Source of the DNA: Glycomyces luteolus
GTDB taxonomy: Bacteria; Actinomycetota; Actinomycetes; Mycobacteriales; Micromonosporaceae
Length of the DNA: 64,000 nucleotides
Assembly (NCBI RefSeq): GCF_027622875.1
Contig: NZ_JAPZVP010000007.1
Span: 186,001-250,000, forward strand
Direction of reading: 5' to 3'
Shown: in pieces, positions 52,529 to 62,217 of the stretch
How positions within the stretch are numbered: the first letter of the stretch is position 1
Layout of the letters: every line of letters begins with the position of its first letter
Translations under genes and position numbers: made by a program
The notes under the pieces: generated by a model
What the model saw: only the letters and a program-made list of their open reading frames with translations
Databases searched by the model: none
What the model was told of the DNA's origin: nothing

Positions 52529-53473
52529 TTACGAACCGGCGGCGTCGTCCTCAGTGGCCCGCAGCGCCTCGGCCGCGCGGGCGTCAGCCTCGGCGGCGAT
52601 CCGCTCCTTGCGCTCGCGCAGCGCCTGCTGGCCTTTGGAGGGCTTGAGCTTCCGCATCGGCGCCACCGTCCCGGGGGCGAGCTTGCGGGCGGTGATGAGG
52701 AACGCGGTGTGGGCGATCATGCGGTGGTCCGGGCGGACCGCGAGGCCCTCGAGGTGCCAGCCGCGCATCATCGACTCCCAGGCCGCCGGCTCGGTGAAGG
52801 TCTTGCGCTCCCGCAAGGCCTCGACGAGCTCCGACATCTGCGTGGTGGTGGCGACGTACCCGATGAAGACCCCGCCGGGCCGCAGGATGCGCTCCACAGT
52901 GTCCAGCACCTCCCACGGGGAGAGCATGTCGAGCACGACCCGGTCGACCGGCTCGAGGTCGGCCTCGGCCACATCGCCCACGGTCAGCGTCCAGTGCTCC
53001 GGAACCTCGCCGTAGTAGCCCCGGACGTTCTCCTCGGCGATCTTCGCGAAGTCCTCGCGCAGCTCCCAGGAGTAGACGCGGCCCGTCGGGCCGGTCGCGC
53101 GCAGGAGCCAGTTCGTCAGCGCGCCCGACCCGGCCCCGGCCTCCACGACCCGCGAACCCGGGTAGATGTCGCCGAACGTGAGGATCTGCGCGATGTCCTT
53201 CGGGTAGATGACCTGGGCGCCGCGGCGCATCGACAGGCCGTAGTCGGGCAGGAGCGGGCGCAGCGCCAGGTAGGCGGTGCCGCCCTCGGTGGTGACCGTG
53301 ACGCCGTCGGGCTTGCCGATGAGGTCGTCGTGGAAGAGCCTGCCCCGGTGGGTGTGGAACGCGCCGCCCTCCGCGAGGGTGATCGTGGCCAGGCGGCCCT
53401 TCGCGTCGGTCAGCTGGACGCGGTCGCCCGGCCCGAGCAGGTCAGATGCCACTTCGTTGCACTCCTTGCACAT
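52529..53473 (-). CDS. trmI: tRNA (adenine-58-N1)-methyltransferase TrmI
   Basis: 314 residues. Methylates A58 in the T-loop of tRNA as a homotetramer. An N-terminal beta-barrel (GDRVQLTDAKGRLATITLAEGGAFHTHRG) is followed by a Rossmann methyltransferase: VVEAGAGSGALTNWLLRATG (SAM loop), YSWELREDF, VLDMLSPWEVL and MSELVEALRE. The ATG at 53473 gives MCKECNEVASDLL. Location next to arc is conserved in actinobacteria. Confidence 0.93.
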   Translation of the reverse strand: MCKECNEVASDLLGPGDRVQLTDAKGRLATITLAEGGAFHTHRGRLFHDDLIGKPDGVTVTTEGGTAYLALRPLLPDYGLSMRRGAQVIYPKDIAQILTFGDIYPGSRVVEAGAGSGALTNWLLRATGPTGRVYSWELREDFAKIAEENVRGYYGEVPEHWTLTVGDVAEADLEPVDRVVLDMLSPWEVLDTVERILRPGGVFIGYVATTTQMSELVEALRERKTFTEPAAWESMMRGWHLEGLAVRPDHRMIAHTAFLITARKLAPGTVAPMRKLKPSKGQQALRERKERIAAEADARAAEALRATEDDAAGS

Positions 53474-53518
53474 GTACGGCTCGCGAGCGTCGCCGAGGCC
53501 CGATAGGTCCGAAGCATC

Positions 53519-54625
53519 TTAACGGAGGGCTTTGACCACGTCGGCGGTGTAGAGCAGCCCTGTCAGGCGGCCCTCATCGACCACGAAGAACCGCTCCGCG
53601 CCGCTCTTGCCGATCACGTCCACCAGCGCCTGGCCCTTGAGCTCGGCCTTGATGCCCGGAACCTGCGCGGCGGCGCGCAGCAGCCCGGACAGGGGCATCG
53701 CGGCCACCTGGTCGGCCGGGACCGCCTCGGCGGCGGCGCGGTCGAGGACCCCGACCGGTCTGCCGTCGACGGCGACGACCTCGCGCCCGTTCGCGGCGCT
53801 CAGCGCCTCCCCCAGCGTCGCGGAGGCGGGCACGAGGACGATCGGGCGGGCCAGCGCCGCGGCGTCCAGTGCCTTGACGCGCGGACCCATGCGGGCGGCG
53901 CGGATCGCGCTGGTCGCGCCGCGCCACAGCTCGAAGGCCACGAACAGGAGCAGGATCAGGCCGAACGCGGAGAACCAGTTCGAGGCGTAGAGCCACAGGC
54001 CGCCCGCGATGGTGCCGAGGGCGACGACGCGGCCGGCCCAGCCCGCGACGCGGAACCCGGTCCAGCGGTCGCCGGTGGCGGCCCAGATGCCGGCCTGGAG
54101 GGCCTTGCCGCCGTCGAGGGGCAGGCCCGGGAGCAGGTTGTAGACGGCGACGAGGAGGTTGGCGACGCAGATCTGGAAGGCGAACTGCCAGATCAGGGAG
54201 CCGGGGGTGAAGAAGAAGAGCCCGGCGAGGCCGATGCCGCCGAGGACGGCGGAGACGGCGGGTCCGGCGAGTGCGATGGCGGCGGCCGTCCCGGGCTTGG
54301 GGGCCTCGCGGTCCATCTCGGTGAAGCCGCCGAGGGCGTCGAGGTTGATCTGGCGGACCCCGATGCCGGCGCGCAGGCTGACGAGGGCGTGGCCGAGCTC
54401 GTGGAGGAACACCGAGACGAGCAGGGTGACGGCGAAGAGCGCCGCGACGACGAGCGCGGCGCCGGTGCTCAGGCCGGGGACCGAGCGCTGCACGATCGGG
54501 GCGTAGACGATCACGACCACGGCGGCCAGGAGCAGCCAGGTGTAGCCGAGGGTGACGGGGATGCCCTTGAAGCGGACGAGCGTGAATCCGGATCGGCGGA
54601 AGGCCAGCGGGTTTGCAGTCGACAT
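53519..54625 (-). CDS. Site-2 protease-type zinc metalloprotease (M50B)
   Basis: 368 residues. An intramembrane metalloprotease with about six TM helices. HELGH (75-79) provides two zinc ligands and LPGLPLDGGKAL (Asp171) the third. A C-terminal cytosolic region (about 245-368) looks like a tandem CBS-type domain (ARPIVLVPASATLGEAL; FFVVDEGRLTGLLYTADVVKAL), as in the Rv2625c-like class. The ATG at 54625 has TAGCAT 8 nt upstream. Substrates are unknown. It ends 45 bp from trmI. Confidence 0.9.
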   Translation of the reverse strand: MSTANPLAFRRSGFTLVRFKGIPVTLGYTWLLLAAVVVIVYAPIVQRSVPGLSTGAALVVAALFAVTLLVSVFLHELGHALVSLRAGIGVRQINLDALGGFTEMDREAPKPGTAAAIALAGPAVSAVLGGIGLAGLFFFTPGSLIWQFAFQICVANLLVAVYNLLPGLPLDGGKALQAGIWAATGDRWTGFRVAGWAGRVVALGTIAGGLWLYASNWFSAFGLILLLFVAFELWRGATSAIRAARMGPRVKALDAAALARPIVLVPASATLGEALSAANGREVVAVDGRPVGVLDRAAAEAVPADQVAAMPLSGLLRAAAQVPGIKAELKGQALVDVIGKSGAERFFVVDEGRLTGLLYTADVVKALR

Positions 54626-54706
54626 CGGCGGCAATGCTACGCGCCCGCCCGCGCTGGAGGTCCCGGGAACCGCTGGGCGGGCGCGCTTGTGAGGATTCCG
54701 ATCCGG

Positions 54707-55453
54707 CTAGGCGGGGCGGACGCGGAAGGCGTGGGTCCTGTAGGGGAGCGCGAAGGTGTCCTTGCCTTCGAGGTCGGGGTGGTGGTCGAGGATGTCGAGG
54801 ACGTCCCGGGTGATGCGCTCGCGGAGCGCGTCGTCGGCGGTGAGGTAGTAGGAGCGGGAGTGGACCAGGCGCAGCACGCCGGGCCGGTCGAGGAGGCGCT
54901 CGTGGGAGAAGACCCGGTGTTCGGGCTCGGCGAAGCCGTCGCCGAAGTAGCCGGGTTCGAGGGCGGCGAAGGCGTCGCGCTCGCCCTGGGAGGAGTCGAT
55001 CGCGGCCCACACGGCGGCGACCCAGGGGGTCTGGGTGTCGCGGATGTTCCAGATCGGGGCGAGGACGCCGTCGGCACGCAGGACGCGGTGCAGTTCGGGG
55101 AGGGCCTTGGGCCGGTCGAACCAGTGGAAGGCCTGTCCGGCGGTGATGACGTCGGCGGAGGCGTCCGGGAGCGGGAGGGCTTCGGCGGCACCTTCGTGCC
55201 CGGCGGCGAGGCCGGGGCTGGCGGCGGTGAGCTTGGCGAGCATCTGCGGGTCGGGTTCGACGGCGGTGACGTTGTGGCCCAGGGCGATGAGGCCGCGGGT
55301 GAGGATGCCGGTCCCGGCGCCGACGTCGACGACCTCCTTGGGGGCGTCGCCCGTGAGCCACGCGAGCGCTTCGGCGGGGTAGGCGGGGCGGATCGAGTCG
55401 TAGAGGTCGGCGGCGGGTCCGAAGGAGCGTGCGGCGTTCGCGTCGAAGTTCAT
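54707..55453 (-). CDS. SAM-dependent class I methyltransferase
   Basis: 248 residues. Rossmann methyltransferase: VVDVGAGTGILTRGLIALGHNVTAVEPDP, GAAEALPLPDASADVITAGQAFHWFD, ELHRVLRADGVLAPIWN. The AFHWF motif after the fourth strand is typical of the UbiE/Tam-like group. The substrate cannot be told. The ATG at 55453 has TACGGT (55461-55466) 7 nt upstream. It is divergent from the RecB-like nuclease gene. Confidence 0.9.
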   Translation of the reverse strand: MNFDANAARSFGPAADLYDSIRPAYPAEALAWLTGDAPKEVVDVGAGTGILTRGLIALGHNVTAVEPDPQMLAKLTAASPGLAAGHEGAAEALPLPDASADVITAGQAFHWFDRPKALPELHRVLRADGVLAPIWNIRDTQTPWVAAVWAAIDSSQGERDAFAALEPGYFGDGFAEPEHRVFSHERLLDRPGVLRLVHSRSYYLTADDALRERITRDVLDILDHHPDLEGKDTFALPYRTHAFRVRPA

Positions 55454-55530
55454 GCCATAAACCGTACACGCGTTATGTTAGATGCGGGGTGCGGTGGACC
55501 GGTGTCGGGGGCCCGTCATATGCTCGAAGG

Positions 55531-56403
55531 ATGCCGCACGCCGCCCGCCCGACCCAGCTCTCCCCTTCGCGCGCCGGGGATTTCAAGCAGTGCCCGCTGC
55601 TGTACCGGTTCCGGGCCGTGGACCGCCTGCCCGAGCCGCCGTCGAAGGCGCAGGTGCAGGGCACCCTCGTGCACTCGGTGCTCGAGCGGCTATACGAACT
55701 GGATGCGGGCAGGCGCACGCCGCGTCAGGCGCTGGCGATGATCGAGCCCGAGTGGGCGAAGCTCCAGGCGTCGGGCGAGTACGCGGAGCTGTTCGACGGG
55801 CTCGACGACGAGTCGGCATGGCTGCGGAACGTGCGCCGCCTGGTCGAGACGTACTTCGCGATGGAGGACCCGCAGCGGCTCCAGCCGCACCGCACCGAGT
55901 GCCTGGTGACGACCACCTTGGATGACGGCACGTCGCTCAAGGGGTTCATCGACCGGGCCGACGTCAACCCCGACGGTCTCGTGCGGCTCGTGGACTACAA
56001 GACCGGGAAGCGCCCGCCGGACCGCTTCGCCGACAAGGCCCTGTTCCAGATGAAGTTCTACGCCCTCGTGTGGTGGCGCACCCGGGGCACGGTCCCGACC
56101 CTGCTGCGGCTCATGTACCTCGGGGACGGGCAGATGCTCGACTACTCCCCCGACCAGCGCGAGCTGGAGGGCTTCGAGAAGACCCTCAAGGCACTGTGGT
56201 CGGTGATGCGCGAGGCGATCGCCACCGGCGAGTTCCGGCCGCAGAAGTCGAAGCTGTGCGGTTGGTGCGCGCACCAGGCGATCTGCCCTGAGTTCGGGGG
56301 CGAGCCGCCCGCGTACCCGCTGCCGACGGTCCTGCCGGGCCTGGCGATGCCGGTGGACCCGCAGCCGGAGACCGAGCCGATGCGGGACACGCCTCCTACC
56401 TGA
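55531..56403 (+). CDS. RecB-family PD-(D/E)XK nuclease with Fe-S cluster
   Basis: 290 residues. A stand-alone exonuclease domain of the RecB/AddB/Cas4 type. The catalytic core is GFIDRADV...LVRLVDYKTGK (Asp near 155, Asp and Lys in DYKTGK), with QMKFYALVWW after it. Cys21 in DFKQCPLLYRF and CGWCAHQAIC near residues 247-256 form the four-Cys pattern that holds a [4Fe-4S] cluster. TATGCT (55519-55524) lies 6 nt before the ATG. It probably acts in DNA repair. Confidence 0.92.
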   Translation: MPHAARPTQLSPSRAGDFKQCPLLYRFRAVDRLPEPPSKAQVQGTLVHSVLERLYELDAGRRTPRQALAMIEPEWAKLQASGEYAELFDGLDDESAWLRNVRRLVETYFAMEDPQRLQPHRTECLVTTTLDDGTSLKGFIDRADVNPDGLVRLVDYKTGKRPPDRFADKALFQMKFYALVWWRTRGTVPTLLRLMYLGDGQMLDYSPDQRELEGFEKTLKALWSVMREAIATGEFRPQKSKLCGWCAHQAICPEFGGEPPAYPLPTVLPGLAMPVDPQPETEPMRDTPPT

Positions 56404-56468
56404 GGCGCACTCGCGGATCATTCTCGCGTTCGATGAAACGGGCGGGAACGGCGGATACGGTATAGAGC

Positions 56469-57704
56469 GTGCATGCCGCCTCCACTTTCACACGCCTGCA
56501 GCGCCGGCTCCGAGAGCGGCCACTCTTGGCCGACACGCTGCTGGCGATCGTCTCGGCCGCCGGCTACCTCGGCCTCTACTCGGTCTCGGCGGCCCTCACC
56601 CCCGAAGTCACGCTCACCTGGTCCCAGGCCGGGCTGATGGCCGTCCCGTTCACCGCGATCTGCCTGCGGCGCAAGTGGCTGTGGGGCGGCATCACCCTGT
56701 CGCTCATCGTCATGACCATCGCGTTCTTCGTCGCCCCGCTCGAGGGCATGGTCATGGACAGCGGCATCGGCATGTTCGTTCTCACCTACACCGCCGCCGC
56801 CTATCTGCCGCTGGTCAGGGCACTGGTGGCCGCCGCCGCGATCTGGCTGCCGGTAGTGGTCTTCGTCCAGTCGGCCGCCTTCCGGGGCGGCGACCACCTG
56901 ACGAGCACCCTGATCACCCTGCTCAACCTCGCCATGGCGGCGACGGTGTTCTGGATCGGCTGGGTCGTCCGCAACCGCCGCGAGCACGTCGTGGAGCTCT
57001 CGGACCGGGCCCGGTTCGCCGAGGAGCGCCAGGAGGCCCTCGCGGCCCAGGCCGTCGCGGACGAGCAGCGCCGCATCGCCCGGGAGCTGCACGACGTGGT
57101 GGCCCACCACATCTCGGTCATCGGGGTCATGTCCGAAGGGGCCAAACGGGTCCTGCGGACCAACCCCGAGGCGGCCGAGGAGGCCCTCACCACGGTCAAC
57201 CAGACCGCGCGCACCGCGCTGCGGGAGATGCGGGACATCCTCACCGTGCTGCGGCAGGGCCGCGACGAAGGCGGCAGCGCCGACCTCGAGCCGCAGCCTA
57301 CAGTGGATTCGCTGCGGGCGCTCGTGGCGCAGACCAAGGACGCCGGCCTGCCGGTGCGCTACACCGTCCGCGGCGAGGAGTACCCGCTGCCGACCGGCGT
57401 GAGCCTGGCGGTCTACCGCATCGCCCAGGAGGCGCTCACGAACACCATCAAGCACGCCGGGCCGCAGGCCAGGGCCGGACTCGTGGTCGAATACGGCGAC
57501 AGCGAGTTCCGGATCTCCGTGGGCGACTCGGGCCACGGCGCGCCCGTGGTCTCGGGCTTCTCCGGCGGCCACGGCCTCATCGGCATGCGCGAGCGCGCCA
57601 CGCTCTACGGGGGCACCCTCGAAGCCGGGCCCCGGCCCGGCGGCGGCTACCTCGTCGAGGCCCGCTTCCCCAAGAACGCCCACCTCCAGGGAGTCACACG
57701 TTGA
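56469..57704 (+). CDS. Sensor histidine kinase, NarL-partner (HisKA_3) type
   Basis: 411 residues. About five TM helices (about 22-42, 52-66, 73-90, 98-115, 118-135, 145-168) without a large sensory loop are followed by a dimerisation/phosphotransfer helix with His208 in RRIARELHDVVAHHISVIGV and an HATPase domain (VYRIAQEALTNTIKHAG; VGDSGHG; GGHGLIGMRERATLYGGT). The signal is unknown, probably membrane-borne. GTG start at 56469 with TACGGT 7 nt upstream, thus probably leaderless. The response regulator overlaps its end by four bases. Confidence 0.92.
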   Translation: MHAASTFTRLQRRLRERPLLADTLLAIVSAAGYLGLYSVSAALTPEVTLTWSQAGLMAVPFTAICLRRKWLWGGITLSLIVMTIAFFVAPLEGMVMDSGIGMFVLTYTAAAYLPLVRALVAAAAIWLPVVVFVQSAAFRGGDHLTSTLITLLNLAMAATVFWIGWVVRNRREHVVELSDRARFAEERQEALAAQAVADEQRRIARELHDVVAHHISVIGVMSEGAKRVLRTNPEAAEEALTTVNQTARTALREMRDILTVLRQGRDEGGSADLEPQPTVDSLRALVAQTKDAGLPVRYTVRGEEYPLPTGVSLAVYRIAQEALTNTIKHAGPQARAGLVVEYGDSEFRISVGDSGHGAPVVSGFSGGHGLIGMRERATLYGGTLEAGPRPGGGYLVEARFPKNAHLQGVTR

Positions 57705-58378
57705 ACGACCGGCCGATCCGCCTCCTGCTGGCCGATGACCAGCAACTCCTGCGCGCGGGCTTCAAGATGGTCCTCGGCGCCGAGACCGACATCGACATCG
57801 TCGGCGAGGCCGGCGACGGCGTCGAGGCCTTCGATCTCACCCGGCGGCTGGTCCCCGACGTCGTGCTCATGGACATCCGCATGCCCCGACGCGACGGCGT
57901 GGCGGCCACCGCCGACATCGTCCAGGCGAGCCTGCCCACCCGCGTCCTGGTGCTGACCACTTTCGACCTCGACGAGTACGTCGTCGGCGCGCTGCGGGCC
58001 GGCGCCGCCGGGTTCCTCACCAAGGACGCGCCCGCCGCCGACCTGGTCGAGGCCATCCGCACCGTCCACAGGGGCGGCGCCGTCGTCGCGCCGCACATCC
58101 TCTCGACCCTCTTGGGGCGCTTCGCCGAGCACCGCGGCGGCGACGGCGACGCCAAGCCCGCGATCGTCGACTCTCTGACCGCCCGCGAGCGCGAAGTGCT
58201 GCTGCTCTTGGCGAAAGGCCTGACGAACGCCGAGATCGCCGAGTCGCTCACCGTCGGCGAGACGACCGTCAAGACGCACGTCGGCCACCTGCTCACCAAG
58301 CTCGGCGTCCGCGACCGCGTCCAAGCCGTCGTCCTCGCCTACGAGAGCGGCCTGGTCAAGCCCGGCAGCACCGGCTGA
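57701..58378 (+). CDS. Response regulator, NarL/FixJ family
   Basis: 225 residues. Receiver domain with DD at 12-13, phospho-acceptor Asp58 in VVLMDIRMPRRDG, LTTFD and KDAPA (Lys); C-terminal LuxR helix-turn-helix LTAREREVLLLLAKGLTNAEIAESL...TVKTHVGHLLTKLG. The TTG start at 57701 overlaps the kinase stop (TTGA). It probably controls the ABC/FtsX modules downstream, a common arrangement. Confidence 0.93.
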   Translation: MNDRPIRLLLADDQQLLRAGFKMVLGAETDIDIVGEAGDGVEAFDLTRRLVPDVVLMDIRMPRRDGVAATADIVQASLPTRVLVLTTFDLDEYVVGALRAGAAGFLTKDAPAADLVEAIRTVHRGGAVVAPHILSTLLGRFAEHRGGDGDAKPAIVDSLTAREREVLLLLAKGLTNAEIAESLTVGETTVKTHVGHLLTKLGVRDRVQAVVLAYESGLVKPGSTG

Positions 58379-58512
58379 CCTCCGACGAACGTCATACTCC
58401 GGTACCACCTCCTCCGCCTCTCGGCGTAGATGAAGACCGTCCGCGAAGCGGATGCGCGCAGGTCCGGGGTCCAATATCGTCAGTGCATGACCGCGAGCAG
58501 CACGACGCCGAA

Positions 58513-58532
58513 TGACATCATGTATGATGTCA
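58513..58532. promoter_or_regulatory. 20-bp palindromic operator upstream of the first ABC module
   Basis: Perfect 9-bp arms TGACATCAT/ATGATGTCA flank a 2-bp centre. TATGAT inside it resembles a -10 box, so a bound repressor would block polymerase. A related ACGTCATAC element recurs at about 58389 and 58548. Symmetry and size fit a TetR/PadR/GntR-type protein better than a NarL regulator. Confidence 0.7.
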
Positions 58533-58667
58533 CAATCAGGCGAGTCGACGTCATACGTTCACCGCTCGCCTGACACCACGACTTCGCGAGCGCCGTCTCG
58601 CGGACCAGGAAACCAAACACACCGAATCCCTCGGCACATCGACACCTTCATCGAAAGCGAGAGCGTC

Positions 58668-59444
<777 letters not shown>

Positions 59445-59446
59445 CC

Positions 59447-61978
59447 ATGCTGCGCGCCACCCTCAAGGGCATGGCGAGCCGCAAAGCCCGCCTCGTCCTC
59501 ACCAGCCTCGCCGTCGTCCTCGGCACGATGTTCGTCGCCGCGGCGATGATCCTCACCGCCACCATGGAGAAGTCGGTCACCGGCGTCATCGCCGACGCCT
59601 TCACCGACGTCGACGCGGTGGTCTCCTCCGCGGAGGACCCCGCCGCCGCCCAAGGCAACACGCCCAGCGCGACCCTCATCCCCGCTGACGTCCTCGAGAC
59701 CGTCAAGGGCGTCGACGGCGTCGAACTCGCCGACGGCGACGTCACCGGCCAGGTCAACGCCATCGGCGACGACGGCAAGCTCGTCGGCGCCTTCGCCCCG
59801 ACCATCGGCTTCAACTGGACCGACGCCGACACCGGCTTCAACGAGATCCGCGAAGGCCGCGGCCCCGAGGCCGACGACGAGGTCATCGTCTCCGCCCAGT
59901 TCGTCAAGGATGCCGGGCTCGGCCTCGGCGACACCGTCACCGCCTACTCCTACACTGCCGACCGCGCCGAATACGAGATCGTCGGCGTCTTCGGCCTCAG
60001 CGGCGACCGCGACTCGCTCGCCGGCGAGACGCAGATGGGCTTCACCACCACCGCCGCCCAGCGCCTGCTCACCCAGGGCGAAGACGCCTACATGGCCATT
60101 TACATCGAAGGCGACGCCTCCACCGACGCGATCGCCGAGGCGGTCGGCTCCGAATACCGCGTACAGACCGGCGAAGAGGCCAGCGAGGAAGCGGCCCAAG
60201 GGTTCGCCGCCGTCGCCGACATCATGGGCTACATCTTCCTCGGATTCGGCCTCGTCGCCGTGTTCGTCTCGGTGTTCCTCATCATCAACACGTTCACCAT
60301 CATCGTGGCGCAGCGCCAACGCGAACTCGCGCTGCTGCGGGCCATCGGCGCCGCCCGCGGCCAGGTCGTCGGATCGGTCCTCGCCGAAGCCGTCGTCATC
60401 GGCGTCATCGCCTCCATCGTGGGTCTCGGCCTGGGCGTCCTGCTCGGCTGGGGCCTGTCCCAACTGGTCAGTTCCACCGTGATGGGCGGCCTGCCGGTCC
60501 AGCTCCAGGTCCCGGTCACGGCCCTGTGGGCGCTCGCGGTCGGTATCGGCGTGACCGTGCTGTCCGCGATCATCCCCGCGGTCAAGGCCTCCGGCGTGCC
60601 GCCGGTGGCCGCTATGCGGGAGGCGGTCAACCCGCCGAAGCCGCTGCGCGGCATCACGATCGCCGGTATCGCGGTCACCGCGGTCGGCGGCGTCCTGGTC
60701 GCCCTCGGGCTCACCGACAACCTCGGCGACCTCGGCCTGCCCGGCTTCCTCAGCGGCGTCGGCATCGCGTTCGTGGGCATCACCCTGCTCACGCCGATCC
60801 TCTCGCGGCCGCTCGTGGCCCTGCTCGGCGCGGTCATGTCGTGGTCCTTCGCGGGCCGCCTCGGCAAGCTCAACGCCGGGCGCAACCCGCGGCGCACCGC
60901 GATCACGGCCTCCGCGCTCATGATCGCCGTCGCGCTCGTCACCGGGATCGCCACGCTCGTCTCCAGTTTCAAGGAGACCACGACCGAGCTCACGGACTCC
61001 GACCTGGAGTCCGACCTCATCGTCATGGGTCAGCAAGGGGCCAACATCCCCACGTTCATGCCCGAGACCCTCGCCGAGATCAAGGCGCTGCCCGATGTGG
61101 CGGCCGTCGGCGACCTCTACGGCGAGTTCTTCGGCTCCTCGATCGACGACGAGCCGACCATGCTGTACGCCAGTGAGGACCTTCCCACGAGCCTGGGGAT
61201 CTTCAGCGGCACCGTCGCCGAGGGCTCGGTCGAGAACCTGCCCGAGAACGGCCTGGTCGTCAACGAGTCGGCGGCCGAGGAGCGGGGCCTGGAGCTCGGG
61301 TCCACCGTCCAGGTGGACTTCGCCAAGGACAACCGCAGCGACCAGCTGCAGGTCGTGGCGATCCTGGAGGACTCCCAGCTCACCGACGGCTGGTGGCTCT
61401 CGCCCGCGCAGATCCCGAACTTCAGCGTGCCGAAGCCGATGCAGGCCTACATCCAGGTCGCCGAGGGTGCCGATGTCGGCGCGGTCCAGGCCGAGGTGGA
61501 GGGCATCCTCGCGGACGAGCCAGAAGTGAGCGTCACCAACAACGCCGAGTTCGTGGACCAGCAGACCGCTCAGCTCGACGTCCTCCTGATGTCGGTGCAG
61601 ATCCTGCTCGCGCTGGCGATCATCATCGCGATCATCGGCGTCCTCAACACGCTGGTCCTGTCGGTTCTCGAACGCACCAGGGAACTGGGGCTGCTCCGCG
61701 CGATCGGCATGACCCGCGGGCAGGCCGGGCGCATGATCATCGTCGAGAGCGTCATCATCTGCCTCTTCGGCGCGGTCCTGGGCATCGCGGTCGGCATCGG
61801 CCTCGGCTGGACCGTCCAGCAAGCACTGGAGGAGGAAGGACTCACGAGCTTCGCGCTGCCGTGGGTACTCATCGTCGGGTACCTCGTCGCGGCAGTGAAG
61901 GTGGGCCTGCTCGCAGCGATCTTGCCGGCCTTGAGGGCCGTGAAGCTCAACGTGCTCAACGCCATCGCCTACGAATAG
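59447..61978 (+). CDS. FtsX/MacB-like ABC permease, module 1
   Basis: 843 residues, the double-length actinobacterial type. TM1 (about 18-38) is followed by a long extracytoplasmic domain (about 40-255). A three-helix FtsX domain follows (about 260-400), with AQRQRELALLRAIGAARGQVVGSVLAEA as the coupling motif. A linker with more TM helices (about 400-520), a second ectodomain (about 530-715) and a second FtsX domain end the protein, with LERTRELGLLRAIGMTRGQAGRMI. It probably exports or flips a lipid, peptide or antibiotic; unknown. The ATG at 59447 is 2 bp from the ATPase stop. Confidence 0.93.
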   Translation: MLRATLKGMASRKARLVLTSLAVVLGTMFVAAAMILTATMEKSVTGVIADAFTDVDAVVSSAEDPAAAQGNTPSATLIPADVLETVKGVDGVELADGDVTGQVNAIGDDGKLVGAFAPTIGFNWTDADTGFNEIREGRGPEADDEVIVSAQFVKDAGLGLGDTVTAYSYTADRAEYEIVGVFGLSGDRDSLAGETQMGFTTTAAQRLLTQGEDAYMAIYIEGDASTDAIAEAVGSEYRVQTGEEASEEAAQGFAAVADIMGYIFLGFGLVAVFVSVFLIINTFTIIVAQRQRELALLRAIGAARGQVVGSVLAEAVVIGVIASIVGLGLGVLLGWGLSQLVSSTVMGGLPVQLQVPVTALWALAVGIGVTVLSAIIPAVKASGVPPVAAMREAVNPPKPLRGITIAGIAVTAVGGVLVALGLTDNLGDLGLPGFLSGVGIAFVGITLLTPILSRPLVALLGAVMSWSFAGRLGKLNAGRNPRRTAITASALMIAVALVTGIATLVSSFKETTTELTDSDLESDLIVMGQQGANIPTFMPETLAEIKALPDVAAVGDLYGEFFGSSIDDEPTMLYASEDLPTSLGIFSGTVAEGSVENLPENGLVVNESAAEERGLELGSTVQVDFAKDNRSDQLQVVAILEDSQLTDGWWLSPAQIPNFSVPKPMQAYIQVAEGADVGAVQAEVEGILADEPEVSVTNNAEFVDQQTAQLDVLLMSVQILLALAIIIAIIGVLNTLVLSVLERTRELGLLRAIGMTRGQAGRMIIVESVIICLFGAVLGIAVGIGLGWTVQQALEEEGLTSFALPWVLIVGYLVAAVKVGLLAAILPALRAVKLNVLNAIAYE

Positions 61979-61998
61979 CTTTCCACCGGAAACCAGGT

Positions 61999-62028
61999 GA
62001 GGGGCGGCGCTGTCAGGCGCCGCCCCTC
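61999..62028 (+). terminator. Terminator after ABC module 1
   Basis: A perfect 12-bp stem (GAGGGGCGGCGC / GCGCCGCCCCTC) with a 6-nt loop, 20 bp after the stop. A further imperfect hairpin (GGCCGGAAGAC.. / ..GTCTTTCGGCC) follows at about 62045-62095. Confidence 0.75.
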
Positions 62029-62217
62029 CCGTCTGCCCGGGGGCGGCCGGAAGACCGAGCCGGTGGCCCTTCAGGGCTCCGTCTTTCGGCCGATCCGGCG
62101 CCGGAGGCTCCGCCCTGGGGAGGACGGAACTCCGTCCCGCGGACCGAAGCGCCCGGAAGCGTCGCTCAATAGCCTTGGGGGAACAGGAAAGACACCCGAT
62201 CAGAAAGGCGCTCCCCC

